Positions 19,519 to 28,121 of a stretch of DNA of 64,000 nt are shown piece after piece. The stretch spans positions 84,166-148,165 of the forward strand of contig NZ_AKIV01000060.1 of the NCBI RefSeq assembly GCF_000282655.1, written 5' to 3'. The stretch comes from Polaromonas sp. CF318. Its GTDB lineage: Bacteria > Pseudomonadota > Gammaproteobacteria > Burkholderiales > Burkholderiaceae_C. The notes beneath the pieces were generated by a model. It was not told the origin of the DNA. It worked only from the letters and a program-made list of their open reading frames with translations, and did no database searches. Every line of letters starts with the position of its first letter. The first letter of the stretch is position 1. A program made the position numbers and the translations under genes.

Positions 19519-19973
19519 TGGAGGTTCTCCAGCAGTTCAATGCCGGTTTTAAAAGGGTTGATCACCTGGACACCGCCGTAGTGCTGCTCATGCGCCAGGC
19601 CTTCGCTGAGCAGATAGCGGCAGCCGAGGTGCTGGGCCGCCGCGACGACCAGGCTGTCGCGGTAGTGCAGGCCGTAGCGGCTTTCCACCGCCCAGGCGGA
19701 TTCGACGGTGGCGTGGTCGGTTTGCCAGGGCTGCCAGAGTTCATAGCGACGTACTTCGGCGCGCGCATCGCCGGCCGGCATCGGCGGCTGGATCTTGCGC
19801 GTGGCCAGCAGGTAAAACTCATTGAGCACCTGGGTACTGGTGCGACCCAGGCCGCGCCGCCACAGCACGGTCAGCCAGGCCAGGGCGGCCTGCTGTTTGG
19901 CCCGGTCAGCGCCGTCTTCGCTGTGCAGCAGGATGCTGGCGTCCACAAAAACGCCGGTAGATGCCTCACTCAT
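19515..19973 (-). CDS. PIN-domain ribonuclease toxin (VapC-type)
   Basis: A 152-residue PIN-domain protein, the toxin fold of VapBC systems, which cut RNA with a Mg-binding acidic cluster. Acid residues seen: Asp11 in GVFVDASILL, Glu52 in QVLNEFYLL and Asp106 in YRDSLVVAAAQ. Near the C-terminus the usual SED-like pair reads LLSEGLAHEQ, so one commonly acidic position is Gly. It overlaps the antitoxin gene by 4 bp upstream and hisC by 4 bp downstream. I expect an active nuclease, but that is inference. Confidence 0.87.
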   Translation of the reverse strand: MSEASTGVFVDASILLHSEDGADRAKQQAALAWLTVLWRRGLGRTSTQVLNEFYLLATRKIQPPMPAGDARAEVRRYELWQPWQTDHATVESAWAVESRYGLHYRDSLVVAAAQHLGCRYLLSEGLAHEQHYGGVQVINPFKTGIELLENLQ

Positions 19974-20203
19974 GCGCCGCGCTCGTCCAGCTCAAGGCGC
20001 GTGGGATAGGGCTGCCCATTGGACACCCAGAGCCTGTCCTTGTTTTGCCAGTCGTGCAGGGCGCGCTGGTAGGCGTCGGTGCGCTGCATCTTCTCGGCCA
20101 GCATCTCGCCCACCAGGCGCGAGACGCTGGTATTGCGCCGCGCCGCCTCGATGCGCACCCATTCCAGGGCGGCATCGTCCACGGTGATGGTCACGTTTTT
20201 CAT
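19970..20203 (-). CDS. Ribbon-helix-helix antitoxin (VapB/CopG-like)
   Basis: A 77-residue protein whose N-terminus (KNVTITVDDAALEWVRIEAARRNTSVSRLVGEMLAEKM) has the strand-helix-helix layout of a ribbon-helix-helix DNA-binding domain. The C-terminal half is polar and probably binds the toxin. Its stop overlaps the toxin start (ATGA). Eleven bp before its ATG lies a 35-bp perfect palindrome, the likely operator for autorepression. A GAGG sits very close to the ATG. It is inserted between hisD and hisC. Confidence 0.85.
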   Translation of the reverse strand: MKNVTITVDDAALEWVRIEAARRNTSVSRLVGEMLAEKMQRTDAYQRALHDWQNKDRLWVSNGQPYPTRLELDERGA

Positions 20204-20213
20204 GGCCTCAAGT

Positions 20214-20248
20214 TTACACGAATTTCGTGCTGCACGAAATTCGTGTAA
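20214..20248. promoter_or_regulatory. 35-bp perfect palindrome, likely antitoxin operator
   Basis: Two 17-bp arms, TTACACGAATTTCGTGC (20214-20230) and its exact complement (20232-20248), flank one central T. Each arm itself contains a dyad CACGAA-N-TTCGTG, so the site holds two 13-bp half operators whose centres are 16 bp apart. This is suited to two cooperating ribbon-helix-helix dimers. It fills most of the 54-bp gap between the hisD stop and the antitoxin start and could also fold as an RNA hairpin. A weak promoter (TTTCGT, 17 bp, TAAACT) can be drawn over it. Confidence 0.75.
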
Positions 20249-20257
20249 TCTGAGACC

Positions 20258-21625
20258 TTATTTCAGCCGCATCTCCGCCGCCCGCGCATGCGCCTGCAAA
20301 CCTTCGCCATAAGCCAGTTCCGCGGCGATCTTGCCCAGCACCTGGGCGCCGGCTTCGCTGACTTCGATCAGGCTGGAGCGTTTCTGGAAGTCGTAGACGC
20401 CCAGCGGGCTCGAAAAGCGCGCCGTGCCGCTGGTGGGCAGCACGTGATTCGGGCCGGCGCAGTAGTCCCCCAGGGACTCGCTGGTGTACGCACCCAGAAA
20501 GATGGCGCCGGCGTGCTTGAGCAAGGGCTCCCACTTGTGCGGCTCGCGGCTGGAGACTTCCAGGTGTTCGGGTGCGATGCGGTTGCTGATGGCACAGGCT
20601 TCTTCCATGCTGCGCGTGTGGATCAGGGCGCCGCGCCCGCTCAGGGACTTGGCAATGATCTCGGCGCGCGGCATCTCGGGCAGCAGGCGGTCAATCGCGG
20701 CCTGCACCTGGTCGAGGTAGGCGGCGTCGGGGCACAGCAGGATGCTTTGGGCGAGTTCGTCGTGCTCGGCCTGGCTGAACAAGTCCATGGCGACCCAGTC
20801 CGCCGGCGTGCTGCCGTCGGCCAGTACCAGGATTTCCGAGGGGCCGGCGATCATGTCGATGCCCACCGTGCCGAAAACGCGCTTTTTGGCGCTGGCCACA
20901 TAGGCATTGCCGGGACCGGTGATCTTGTCGACCTTGGGCACGGTCTGCGTGCCGTAGGCCAGTGCGGCCACGGCCTGCGCGCCCCCGATGGTGAACGCGC
21001 GGGTGACGCCGGCCACATAGGCGGCGGCCAGCACAAGTTCATTGCGCTCACCCTTGTTGGATGCAGCTTGGCCGCCTGAGCCGCCCGTAGCCACGCTGCC
21101 CCGCACGGGAGTAGGCACCACCATGATGATCTCTTGCACGCCAGCCACATGGGCGGGGATGGCGTTCATCAGCAGGCTGGAGGGATAGGCCGCCTTGCCG
21201 CCGGGCACATAAATGCCAACGCGGTCCAGCGGCGTGACCTTCTGGCCCAGCAAGGTGCCGTCTCCATCGCGATAGCTCCAGCTCTCGCCGGACGCTTTTT
21301 TCTGTGCCTCGTGGTATTTGCGCACCCGGACAGCGGCGGCTTGCAGGGCCTCGCGCTGGGCAGCAGGAATGGCATCAAACGCGGCTTTGAAATCTGCCTG
21401 CGTCAGCTCCAGCCCTGCCATCGAGCCGGCTGCGAGGCCGTCGAAGCGCGCGGTGTATTCGAGCACCGCCGCGTCGCCGCGCAGCTGCACGTCGGCCAGG
21501 ATGTCGGCCACGCGCTGCTCTATGGCCGCGTCGGTGTCGGCGGACCAATGCAGGCGCGCCTTGAATTCGGCCTCAAAGGTGGCGGAAACCGTGGATAGGC
21601 GGGCGGGCGCGGCGGTCAGTTTCAT
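20258..21625 (-). CDS. hisD: Histidinol dehydrogenase
   Basis: Zinc- and NAD-dependent enzyme of the last two steps of histidine synthesis, 455 residues. Motifs: [65 protein letters not shown], the zinc-ligand region [13 protein letters not shown] and [13 protein letters not shown]. Between VVPTPV and [12 protein letters not shown] there is an extra Gly/Ser/Ala-rich segment of about 18-20 residues that the E. coli enzyme lacks. hisG ends 3 bp upstream; the toxin-antitoxin pair follows. Confidence 0.97.
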   Translation of the reverse strand: MKLTAAPARLSTVSATFEAEFKARLHWSADTDAAIEQRVADILADVQLRGDAAVLEYTARFDGLAAGSMAGLELTQADFKAAFDAIPAAQREALQAAAVRVRKYHEAQKKASGESWSYRDGDGTLLGQKVTPLDRVGIYVPGGKAAYPSSLLMNAIPAHVAGVQEIIMVVPTPVRGSVATGGSGGQAASNKGERNELVLAAAYVAGVTRAFTIGGAQAVAALAYGTQTVPKVDKITGPGNAYVASAKKRVFGTVGIDMIAGPSEILVLADGSTPADWVAMDLFSQAEHDELAQSILLCPDAAYLDQVQAAIDRLLPEMPRAEIIAKSLSGRGALIHTRSMEEACAISNRIAPEHLEVSSREPHKWEPLLKHAGAIFLGAYTSESLGDYCAGPNHVLPTSGTARFSSPLGVYDFQKRSSLIEVSEAGAQVLGKIAAELAYGEGLQAHARAAEMRLK

Positions 21626-21628
21626 GGC

Positions 21629-22279
21629 TCAGGATTTTCGCGAAGAGGCCGTGGCGGCCGAAAGGGCATCGATGAGCTGGCGTATCGGTGCCTGCTTGAG
21701 TTTGAGCGCGGTCTGGTTCACCACCAGGTGCGAGCTGATGTCCATGATGCGCTCGACCTCGACCAGGTGGTTGGCCCTGAGCGTGCTGCCGGTGGACACC
21801 AGGTCGACGATGGCGTCAGCCAGGCCCGTGAGCGGGGCCAGTTCCATGCTGCCGTAGAGCTTGATCAGGTCAACGTGCACGCCCTTGGTGGCGAAGAAGT
21901 CGCGCGCGATCGCCACGTATTTGGTGGCGACTGTGAGGCGTGAGCCCTGGCGCACGGCCGCGGCGTAGTCGAAGCCTTCGCGCACGGCCACGCTGATGCG
22001 GCATTTGGCGATCTGCAGGTCCAGCGGCTGATACAGGCCCTGGCTACCGGATTCCAGCAGGGTGTCCTTGCCGACCACGCCGAGATCGGCGCCGCCGTAC
22101 TGCACATAGGTGGGCACATCGGTGGCGCGCACCAGCACCACGCGCACACCGGGCTGGTTGGTGTCCAGGATCAGCTTGCGGGATTTTTCGGGATCGTCCA
22201 GCACCTCGATGCCGGCGCTCTTGAGCAGCGGCAGGATGTCGTCGAAGATGCGGCCTTTGGAGAGTGCGAGCGTGATCAT
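21629..22279 (-). CDS. hisG: ATP phosphoribosyltransferase, short form
   Basis: First, committed step of histidine synthesis. At 216 residues it is the short HisG, lacking the C-terminal regulatory domain, and so should need HisZ, which is not in this window. Motifs: [32 protein letters not shown], and the PRPP-binding loop region [24 protein letters not shown]. Its start overlaps the murA stop by 4 bp, so the his operon is translationally linked to murA. Confidence 0.97.
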   Translation of the reverse strand: MITLALSKGRIFDDILPLLKSAGIEVLDDPEKSRKLILDTNQPGVRVVLVRATDVPTYVQYGGADLGVVGKDTLLESGSQGLYQPLDLQIAKCRISVAVREGFDYAAAVRQGSRLTVATKYVAIARDFFATKGVHVDLIKLYGSMELAPLTGLADAIVDLVSTGSTLRANHLVEVERIMDISSHLVVNQTALKLKQAPIRQLIDALSAATASSRKS

Positions 22280-23544
22280 GCTTTGATCCGTTCGATGTCG
22301 GCGCCTATGCCGCGCAGCTTGGCTTCCATCTGGTCGTAGCCGCGGTCCAGGTGGTAGATGCGGTCCACCAGGGTTTCGCCTTCGGCCACCAGGCCGGCGA
22401 TCACCAGACTGGCGGAGGCGCGCAAATCGGTGGCCATGACGGTAGCGCCGGACAGCTTTTCGACACCCTCCATAACGGCGATCTTGCCGTCGATCTGAAT
22501 CTTGGCGCCCAGGCGCACCATCTCGTTGACGTGCATGAAGCGGTTCTCAAAAATCGTCTCGGTCACGGTGCTGCTGCCCAGCGCGACGGCATTGAGCGCC
22601 ATGAACTGGGCTTGCATGTCGGTCGGGAAACCGGGGTATTCGGTGGTGCGGAAGGATTGCGCCTTCATGCGGCCGCTGGCCTGGATGCGGATAAAGTCCT
22701 CGCCCGCCGTCACCACCGCGCCGGCTTCGCGCAGCTTGTCGATCACGGCATCGAGGTGGTCGGCGCGGCCGTGCTTGAGCACCACGTCGCCGCCGGCGGC
22801 AGCGACCGCGCACAAAAAGGTGCCGGTCTCGATGCGGTCGGCCACCACCTGGTGGGTGCAGCCGTGCAGGCGCTCCACGCCCTGGATGCGGATGCGGCGC
22901 GTGCCGTGGCCTTCAATCTTCGCGCCCATCTTGATGAGCATTTCGGCCAGGTCGCCGATCTCGGGCTCCTGCGCTGCGTTTTCCAGGATGGTCTCGCCTT
23001 CGGCCAGGCTGGCGGCCATCAGGAAGTTTTCGGTGCCGGTGACGGTCACCATGTCGGTGGTGATGCTGGCGCCCTTGAGCCGCTTCTGACCGGCCGGCAG
23101 TTTGGCGATCATGTAGCCGTGCTCAACCACGATCTCGGCGCCCATGGCCTGCAGTCCCTTGATGTGCTGGTCCACCGGACGCGAACCGATGGCGCAGCCG
23201 CCCGGCAGCGACACCGTGGCTTCGCCGAAGCGCGCCAGCAGCGGGCCCAGCGCCAGCACGGAAGCACGCATGGTCTTGACCAGCTCGTAGGGCGCCTCGG
23301 GCGAGCTGAGCTTGCCGGCGTTGATGCGCACCGTGCCGTCGTCGCCGCGCTCAGCCTCCACGCCCATGTTGCGGATCAGCTTGAGCATGGTGGCCACGTC
23401 CTGCAGGCGCGGCACGTTGCGCAGCGTCACCTCGTCGGCCGTCAACAGCGCGGCGCAAAGCTCGGGCAGCGCGGCGTTCTTGGCGCCGGAAATTTCAACC
23501 GTTCCGGCCAGCGGCTTGCCGCCCTTGATGAGTAATTTGTCCAT
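22276..23544 (-). CDS. murA: UDP-N-acetylglucosamine 1-carboxyvinyltransferase
   Basis: First committed step of peptidoglycan precursor synthesis: transfers enolpyruvate from PEP to UDP-GlcNAc. 422 residues. Motifs: [21 protein letters not shown], the fosfomycin-reactive Cys117 in [16 protein letters not shown], and [16 protein letters not shown]. The Cys predicts fosfomycin sensitivity of the enzyme. It follows ibaG by 7 bp and precedes hisG with a 4-bp overlap, the arrangement I know from beta- and some gammaproteobacteria. Confidence 0.98.
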   Translation of the reverse strand: MDKLLIKGGKPLAGTVEISGAKNAALPELCAALLTADEVTLRNVPRLQDVATMLKLIRNMGVEAERGDDGTVRINAGKLSSPEAPYELVKTMRASVLALGPLLARFGEATVSLPGGCAIGSRPVDQHIKGLQAMGAEIVVEHGYMIAKLPAGQKRLKGASITTDMVTVTGTENFLMAASLAEGETILENAAQEPEIGDLAEMLIKMGAKIEGHGTRRIRIQGVERLHGCTHQVVADRIETGTFLCAVAAAGGDVVLKHGRADHLDAVIDKLREAGAVVTAGEDFIRIQASGRMKAQSFRTTEYPGFPTDMQAQFMALNAVALGSSTVTETIFENRFMHVNEMVRLGAKIQIDGKIAVMEGVEKLSGATVMATDLRASASLVIAGLVAEGETLVDRIYHLDRGYDQMEAKLRGIGADIERIKA

Positions 23545-23551
23545 GTTCTTT

Positions 23552-23806
23552 TCAGTTCGCGTTGCCGTTGTTGGTATTGGCCCATTCGGTGGGCGTGTAG
23601 GTTTTCATGGACAGCGCATGCACCTCGTCGGTCTGCATGCGGCCGCCCAGCGTGGCGTAAACCTTCTGGTGGCGCTGTATCAGGCGCTGGCCTTCAAAGG
23701 CGCTGGACACCACGGTGGCGTACCAGTGGCGGCCGTCGCCCGACAGCTCGATGTGCTCGCAGGGCAGGCCCGCGGCGATGATGGATTGCAGTTCTTCGCT
23801 GGTCAT
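23552..23806 (-). CDS. ibaG: BolA-family protein IbaG
   Basis: An 84-residue BolA-fold protein. Typical features: [33 protein letters not shown], then [36 protein letters not shown]. The RQKxVY-type motif and invariant His in EVHALS agree with the family, which works with monothiol glutaredoxins on iron-sulfur cargo. I chose the ATG at 23804-23806; the frame upstream of it lies in the ABC permease gene. Position next to murA matches the yrbA/ibaG locus of enterobacteria. Confidence 0.93.
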   Translation of the reverse strand: MTSEELQSIIAAGLPCEHIELSGDGRHWYATVVSSAFEGQRLIQRHQKVYATLGGRMQTDEVHALSMKTYTPTEWANTNNGNAN

Positions 23807-23808
23807 GT

Positions 23809-24564
23809 CTAGTGTCTTATTTTGTAGCCGGTGCGCAGCAGGTTGACGGCCACGGCGCTGACGGCCAGCAAGGCTGTCGCGACAATGCCCAGGCTCAGCC
23901 ATGGCGAGACGTCGCTGACGCCGAAGAAGCCATAGCGGAAACCGTCGATCATGTAGAAAAAGGGGTTCAGGTGGCTAACCTTCTGCCAGAAAGGCGGCAG
24001 GGAGTGGATGGAATAAAACACGCCGCTCAGGAAAGTCATGGGCATGATGACGAAGTTCTGAAAGGCCGCCATCTGGTCGAACTTCTCGGACCACAGCCCG
24101 GCGATCACCCCCAGGGCGCCCAGCATGGCGGCGCCCAGCACCGCGAACAGCACGATCCACAGCGGCGCCACAAAAGCCGGCTGGCCGAAAAACACGGTGA
24201 CGGCGAACACGCCCACACCGACCAGCAGGCCGCGCGCGACCGAGGAGCCCACATAGGCGAAAAACCAGTGCCAGTGCGACAGCGGCGTGAGCAGCACAAA
24301 CACCAGGCTGCCCATGATCTTGCTCTGGATCAGCGAGGAAGAGCTGTTGGCGAAGGCGTTCTGCAGCACGCTCATCATCACCAGGCCGGGCACCAGGAAG
24401 GCGGTGTAGCTGACCTGGTTGTAGACCTTGACCTGGTCCTGCAGCACGTGGCCGAAGATCAGCATGTAGAGCACGGCGGTCAGCACCGGCGCGCCCACGG
24501 TCTGGAAACCCACCTTCCAGAATCTCAGGGTTTCCTTGTAGAGCAGGGTTTGCCAGCCGGTCAT
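23809..24564 (-). CDS. ABC-2 type transporter permease (YadH-like)
   Basis: A 251-residue membrane subunit with six predicted helices and the ABC-2 pattern. Seen: an N-terminal amphipathic TLLYKETLRFWKVGFQT, YTAFLVPGLVMMSVLQNAFANSSSSL, and the C-terminal FVIMPMTFLSGVFYSIHSLPPFWQKVSHLNPFFYMIDGFRYGFFG. It pairs with the ATPase gene upstream (4-bp overlap). The YadGH family exports an unknown substrate. Closeness to the mla genes suggests an envelope role, by inference. Confidence 0.93.
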   Translation of the reverse strand: MTGWQTLLYKETLRFWKVGFQTVGAPVLTAVLYMLIFGHVLQDQVKVYNQVSYTAFLVPGLVMMSVLQNAFANSSSSLIQSKIMGSLVFVLLTPLSHWHWFFAYVGSSVARGLLVGVGVFAVTVFFGQPAFVAPLWIVLFAVLGAAMLGALGVIAGLWSEKFDQMAAFQNFVIMPMTFLSGVFYSIHSLPPFWQKVSHLNPFFYMIDGFRYGFFGVSDVSPWLSLGIVATALLAVSAVAVNLLRTGYKIRH

Positions 24565-25520
24565 GTTGCCACTTTCGCGAGATCTACCGCCACGGTTTCC
24601 GCAGCCGGCTTTTTGTTCATGACGTCCAGGAAGACGTCTTCGAGGTCGGCCTTGCGGATTTCAACGTCCTCGGCCACCAGGCCCGCCTCTCGGATCGCGG
24701 CGAGGTATTGTTCGATCTCATGGGCGTTGTGCGCCGGGAACTGCACGATGCGGCCGGTGATACGGGCCTGCACCGCCAGGTGCGTGGGCAGCTCGCTGTC
24801 GATCTTGAAACGCAGCACGTTGGATGACGCCGCCTTGAGCAGCTCGGAGGTCTGCGCCAGCGCCACCACCCGCCCCTGTTTGAGCATGGCGATGCGGCTG
24901 CACAGGGCTTCGGCTTCTTCGAGGTAGTGCGTGGTCAGCAGCACGGTGCTGCCCTGCTTGTTGAGCTTGGCGATGAACTGCCACAGGGTCTGGCGCAATT
25001 CCACGTCGACGCCGGCGGTGGGCTCGTCCAGCACGATGACCTGCGGCTTGTGCACCAGGGCCTGCGCCACCAGCACGCGGCGCTTCATGCCCCCGGAGAG
25101 CTGGCGCATGTTGGCGTTGGCCTTGTCGGCCAGGCCCAGGCTGACAAGCAGTTCGTCGATCCAGTCGTCGTTGCGCTTGATGCCGAAATAGCCGGACTGT
25201 ATGCGCAGCGCCTCGCGTACCGAGAAAAAGGGGTCGAACACCAGTTCCTGCGGCACCACGCCGAGCTTGCGCCGGGCGCTGGCATAGTCGGCCAGCACGT
25301 CGCTGCCGTGGACCTTGACGGTGCCGCTGCTGGCGCGCGAAAGGCCGGCCAGTATGCTGATGAGAGAGGTTTTTCCAGCGCCGTTGGGCCCCAGCAGGCC
25401 AAAAAATTCGCCCTGCCGGATATCGAAACTGACGTCGTCAAGCGCCTTGACGACCGGACCCGTTTGATTTCGCGCGGAGGAGTAGGTTTTGGAGACGGAC
25501 TGGAATGAGATCGCTGGCAT
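24561..25520 (-). CDS. ABC transporter ATP-binding protein (YadG-like)
   Basis: A 319-residue ATPase partner of the ABC-2 permease. Walker A GPNGAGKT (residues 44-51), signature LSGGMKRRVLVAQAL, Walker B VIVLDEPTAGVD and switch His in LLTTHYLEEAE are all intact. A C-terminal extension (about 225-319) follows the nucleotide-binding domain, as is common in ABC-2 drug or polysaccharide exporter ATPases. It lies 70 bp downstream of mlaB. Confidence 0.95.
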   Translation of the reverse strand: MPAISFQSVSKTYSSARNQTGPVVKALDDVSFDIRQGEFFGLLGPNGAGKTSLISILAGLSRASSGTVKVHGSDVLADYASARRKLGVVPQELVFDPFFSVREALRIQSGYFGIKRNDDWIDELLVSLGLADKANANMRQLSGGMKRRVLVAQALVHKPQVIVLDEPTAGVDVELRQTLWQFIAKLNKQGSTVLLTTHYLEEAEALCSRIAMLKQGRVVALAQTSELLKAASSNVLRFKIDSELPTHLAVQARITGRIVQFPAHNAHEIEQYLAAIREAGLVAEDVEIRKADLEDVFLDVMNKKPAAETVAVDLAKVAT

Positions 25521-25590
25521 GAGCCCGCCATTTTAAGGGCGGATGCCGTTTTGGAGCCGGGCGGGCCGTGGAATGCCCCGCAGCGGCGCC

Positions 25591-25863
25591 TTAAGCTGCG
25601 GCGGCCGGAATCAAATCCGCCACGCCGTACAGGCCCGCCAGCTGGCGCAGGCGGGGCGGCAAGCCCGCCACGGCAAACTCCTTGCCGGCGGCCAGCGCTT
25701 CGCGCCGGCACTCCAGCAGCACCGCCAGGGCGGAGGAGTCAAACTCCTTGAGCGCGCCGGCGTCCGCCACTACCCCGGCGGGCTGGGACAGTACGGCCTG
25801 CTTCAGGCCGAGCGCAAAACCTGCGGCCTCGGCGTGCGTGAGGACGGGGGGAAGCGTGAGCAC
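25591..25863 (-). CDS. mlaB: STAS-domain protein MlaB
   Basis: A 90-residue STAS-domain protein of the Mla phospholipid transport complex, which binds and stabilises the ATPase MlaF. The core strand-helix ALKEFDSSALAVLLECRREALAAGK has the DSSAL signature, with Ser in the position often phosphorylated in STAS proteins. GTG start at 25861-25863. It begins 12 bp after the mlaC stop, consistent with the mlaFEDACB order in this region. Confidence 0.85.
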   Translation of the reverse strand: MLTLPPVLTHAEAAGFALGLKQAVLSQPAGVVADAGALKEFDSSALAVLLECRREALAAGKEFAVAGLPPRLRQLAGLYGVADLIPAAAA

Positions 25864-25875
25864 CGAGGGGTCCGC

Positions 25876-26520
25876 TCAGGAGGACTTCTTGGCAACCGCG
25901 CCGTTGTTGGACTGGTTGCGCTGCACCAGCGAGGCGATCAGGCCGTCCACACCCTTGGTACTGATTTCCTGGGCGAACTGGGTGCGGTAGGTTTCCACCA
26001 GCCACACGCCCAGCACGTTGAGGTCATAGATCTTCCAGCCTGTGGCAGTTTTTTCCATGCGGTAGTCGAGCTGGACGGGATCGCCCTTGCCCAGGACTTC
26101 GGTGCGCACCACCACCTCGGTGTCGCCGGGCGACGCGCGCAGGGGTTTGACGTTGACCGTCTGGTCGCTGACCTGCGCAAGGGCGCCGGAATAGGTGCGG
26201 ATCAACAGGATCTTGAATTCATCCTGCAGCTTCTTTTGCTGCTCGGGCGTGGCCTGGCGCCAGTTGCGGCCCACGGCGGCGGCCGTCATGCGCGTGAAGT
26301 TCACGTTGGGCATGATCTTGCTGTCGACCAGGGACAGCACTTTGGTCAGGTCGCCGGCTTTCACGGCCTTGTCGGTCTTGATGTTGTCCAGCACTTCGGC
26401 CGACACGCGTTTGATCAGGGCATCGGGAGCCTCGTCGGCGGCGCGAACGAAAGGCGCGGCGCCCAGCAGGGCCAGGCTGAGGGTGGCGGTCAACAAATGG
26501 CCAAGAGTTCTGCGTTTCAT
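25876..26520 (-). CDS. mlaC: MlaC, periplasmic phospholipid-binding protein
   Basis: Soluble carrier that shuttles phospholipids between the outer-membrane MlaA complex and the inner-membrane MlaFEDB complex; 214 residues. A signal peptide (MKRRTLGHLLTATLSLALLGAAPFVRA) precedes the MlaC/Ttg2 domain with MPNVNFTRMTAAAVGRNWRQATPEQQKKLQDEFK and YRTQFAQEIS. A GAAGGA ribosome site supports the ATG at 26518-26520. A 205-bp gap with a hairpin lies between it and mlaA. Confidence 0.94.
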   Translation of the reverse strand: MKRRTLGHLLTATLSLALLGAAPFVRAADEAPDALIKRVSAEVLDNIKTDKAVKAGDLTKVLSLVDSKIMPNVNFTRMTAAAVGRNWRQATPEQQKKLQDEFKILLIRTYSGALAQVSDQTVNVKPLRASPGDTEVVVRTEVLGKGDPVQLDYRMEKTATGWKIYDLNVLGVWLVETYRTQFAQEISTKGVDGLIASLVQRNQSNNGAVAKKSS

Positions 26521-26683
26521 GATGTTCCTTCGGTGGCGAGACACGCGGTTGCCAGTTTGCGGCATCACTGTTGATGCATTACGTGCTGGAAACCCATGGC
26601 TCGATAGGGATTCTGCGGGATTGCTTCCGGACTGGGGATGAAGTTATTCGGCAGTCTTGTAAATATTGTCTGCATACCGCTTA

Positions 26684-26707
26684 AACAAGGCCTTGCCTGG
26701 CCCTGTT
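26684..26707 (-). terminator. Hairpin after mlaA
   Basis: A 9-bp stem with one G-T pair, AACAAGGCC (26684-26692) and GGCCCTGTT (26699-26707), loop 6 nt, followed on the minus strand by TTTAAG. It lies 18 bp after the mlaA stop, before mlaC. The T-run is short, so it may be a partial terminator that lowers mlaCB expression rather than a full stop. Confidence 0.4.
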
Positions 26708-26725
26708 CAAGCCTGTTTCACCTTC

Positions 26726-27493
26726 TTACTTGGCCGCAGGGGCGGGCGTGGCCGGCGCGCCTTCGGGCAAATCGAAGCGTTCTTCCTTTTCCGCGGGCAC
26801 GTTGCCGATCAGGCTGTTGCGGCGCTGCTGGTAGATATCGCGGGTAAAGCTGTATTTGTCCAGGGCCGCCTGGTCGAGCACGTCGCCGGCGCCCAGCAGG
26901 TTGGCGCGCACATTGACCGCGCGCAGCGTCGTCAGGGTATTGCGGACGCGGACGTTGCTGGCCTGGCTGACGGCGTCCAGCTGGTAATCCACCACCAGGC
27001 CGGCGGTGTCGCGCACCGAAGAAGGGCCCAGCACAGGCAGCACCAGGTAAGGCCCCGAACCCACGCCCCAGACACCCAGGGTCTGGCCGAAGTCTTCCGA
27101 GTGTTTCGGGATTTTCATTTCACTGGCCACGTCAAAAATGCCGCCCAGGCCCCAGAGGGTGTTGGTGGTGACGCGGAACAGGCTGTCGGCGGCGGCTTCG
27201 CCCTTGCCCTGCAGCAGGTTGTTGACCATGGACCAGACGTCGGAAATGTTGCCGAAGAAGCTGGTGACGCCGGTGCGCACGGGCTGGGGCGTGACGTCGC
27301 GGTAGGCGGTGGCCACGGGCTTGAGGACGGTGCGGTCCAGGCCCTCGTTGAAGCCGAACATGGCCCGATTAAACGGTTCCAGCGGATCGGACGGATTGGC
27401 GCCCGGGCCGGTTGCGCATCCCTGAAGCAGCGCCACTGCGAGAACGGCGCCGGCCCACCCTGTTGATTTTTTCATCGTCATGTTGCTTGTCAT
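26726..27493 (-). CDS. mlaA: MlaA/VacJ lipoprotein
   Basis: Outer-membrane lipoprotein that removes misplaced phospholipids from the outer leaflet; 255 residues. Lipobox LLQGC gives a lipid-modified Cys26. Family motifs: NPSDPLEPFNRAMFGFNEGLDR, PVRTGVTSFFGNISDVWSMVNNLLQG, RVTTNTLWGLGGIFDVAS, EDFGQTLGVWGVGSGPYLVLPVLGPSSVRD. It starts inside the mlaD stop (4-bp overlap). In E. coli mlaA is unlinked; here it is part of the mla operon between mlaD and mlaC. Confidence 0.96.
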   Translation of the reverse strand: MTSNMTMKKSTGWAGAVLAVALLQGCATGPGANPSDPLEPFNRAMFGFNEGLDRTVLKPVATAYRDVTPQPVRTGVTSFFGNISDVWSMVNNLLQGKGEAAADSLFRVTTNTLWGLGGIFDVASEMKIPKHSEDFGQTLGVWGVGSGPYLVLPVLGPSSVRDTAGLVVDYQLDAVSQASNVRVRNTLTTLRAVNVRANLLGAGDVLDQAALDKYSFTRDIYQQRRNSLIGNVPAEKEERFDLPEGAPATPAPAAK

Positions 27494-27996
27494 TTTTTTT
27501 CTGTCGTCGCTGGTGGTGGCGCAGTTCCTGATCCGGAACTGCTGTCCGCCGCTTTACTGTACAAAAACTGGCTGATCAGATTCTCAAGTACCACGGCGGA
27601 CTGCGTGTTTTTGGTCACGTCCCCCGCGGCGAAATTTTTCTCGTCCCCGCCGGCTTCCACGCCGATGTACTGCTCGCCGAGCAGGCCGCTGGTCAAAATC
27701 TTCAGCGAGCTGTCCTTGGGAAACACATAGCGGCTCTCCATGGCCAGGCTCACGCTGGCCTGGTAGGACTTGTCGTCGAAAGTAATATTTTCAACCCGCC
27801 CGACCACCACACCTGCGCTTTTGACCGCGGCGCGCGGCTTCAGACCACCAATATTGTCGAATTTCGCCGTGATCTTGTAAGAAGTGTCGAAATTCAGTGA
27901 GAGAAGGTTGGCGGACTTCAGTGCCAGGAACAGGATGGCCAGGCCCCCGATCAGGACAAACAGGCCAACCCAGAGATCATTTTTGGAGCGTTGCAT
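27490..27996 (-). CDS. mlaD: MlaD, MCE-domain protein
   Basis: Inner-membrane-anchored MCE protein that forms the hexameric lipid channel of the Mla complex; 168 residues. One N-terminal transmembrane helix (DLWVGLFVLIGGLAILFLALK) is followed by a single MCE domain (YKITAKFDNIGGLKPRAAVKSAGVVVGRVENI ... SLKILTSGLLGEQYIGVEAGG). The C-terminus is a Ser/Gly/Pro-rich tail. 125 bp separate it from mlaE. Confidence 0.96.
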   Translation of the reverse strand: MQRSKNDLWVGLFVLIGGLAILFLALKSANLLSLNFDTSYKITAKFDNIGGLKPRAAVKSAGVVVGRVENITFDDKSYQASVSLAMESRYVFPKDSSLKILTSGLLGEQYIGVEAGGDEKNFAAGDVTKNTQSAVVLENLISQFLYSKAADSSSGSGTAPPPATTEKK

Positions 27997-28121
27997 CGTT
28001 TTCTTTCAGTGGCCCGGCAAGGCGGCCACGGCTTGGGCCTTGCGCCATCCCTTCAAGGCAGACACTGGAATGGCGGATTTTCTCATGGACAAATTAAAAA
28101 TGTTTGAAGGCGGTTATACGA

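Noticed and set aside
14814..23544. Whether the his cluster lacks genes for the pathway
   Set aside because: hisG, D, C, B, H, A, F, I and E are all present. HisZ and histinol-phosphate phosphatase are not in the window, but in this lineage they are normally encoded elsewhere, so their absence here is not an anomaly.
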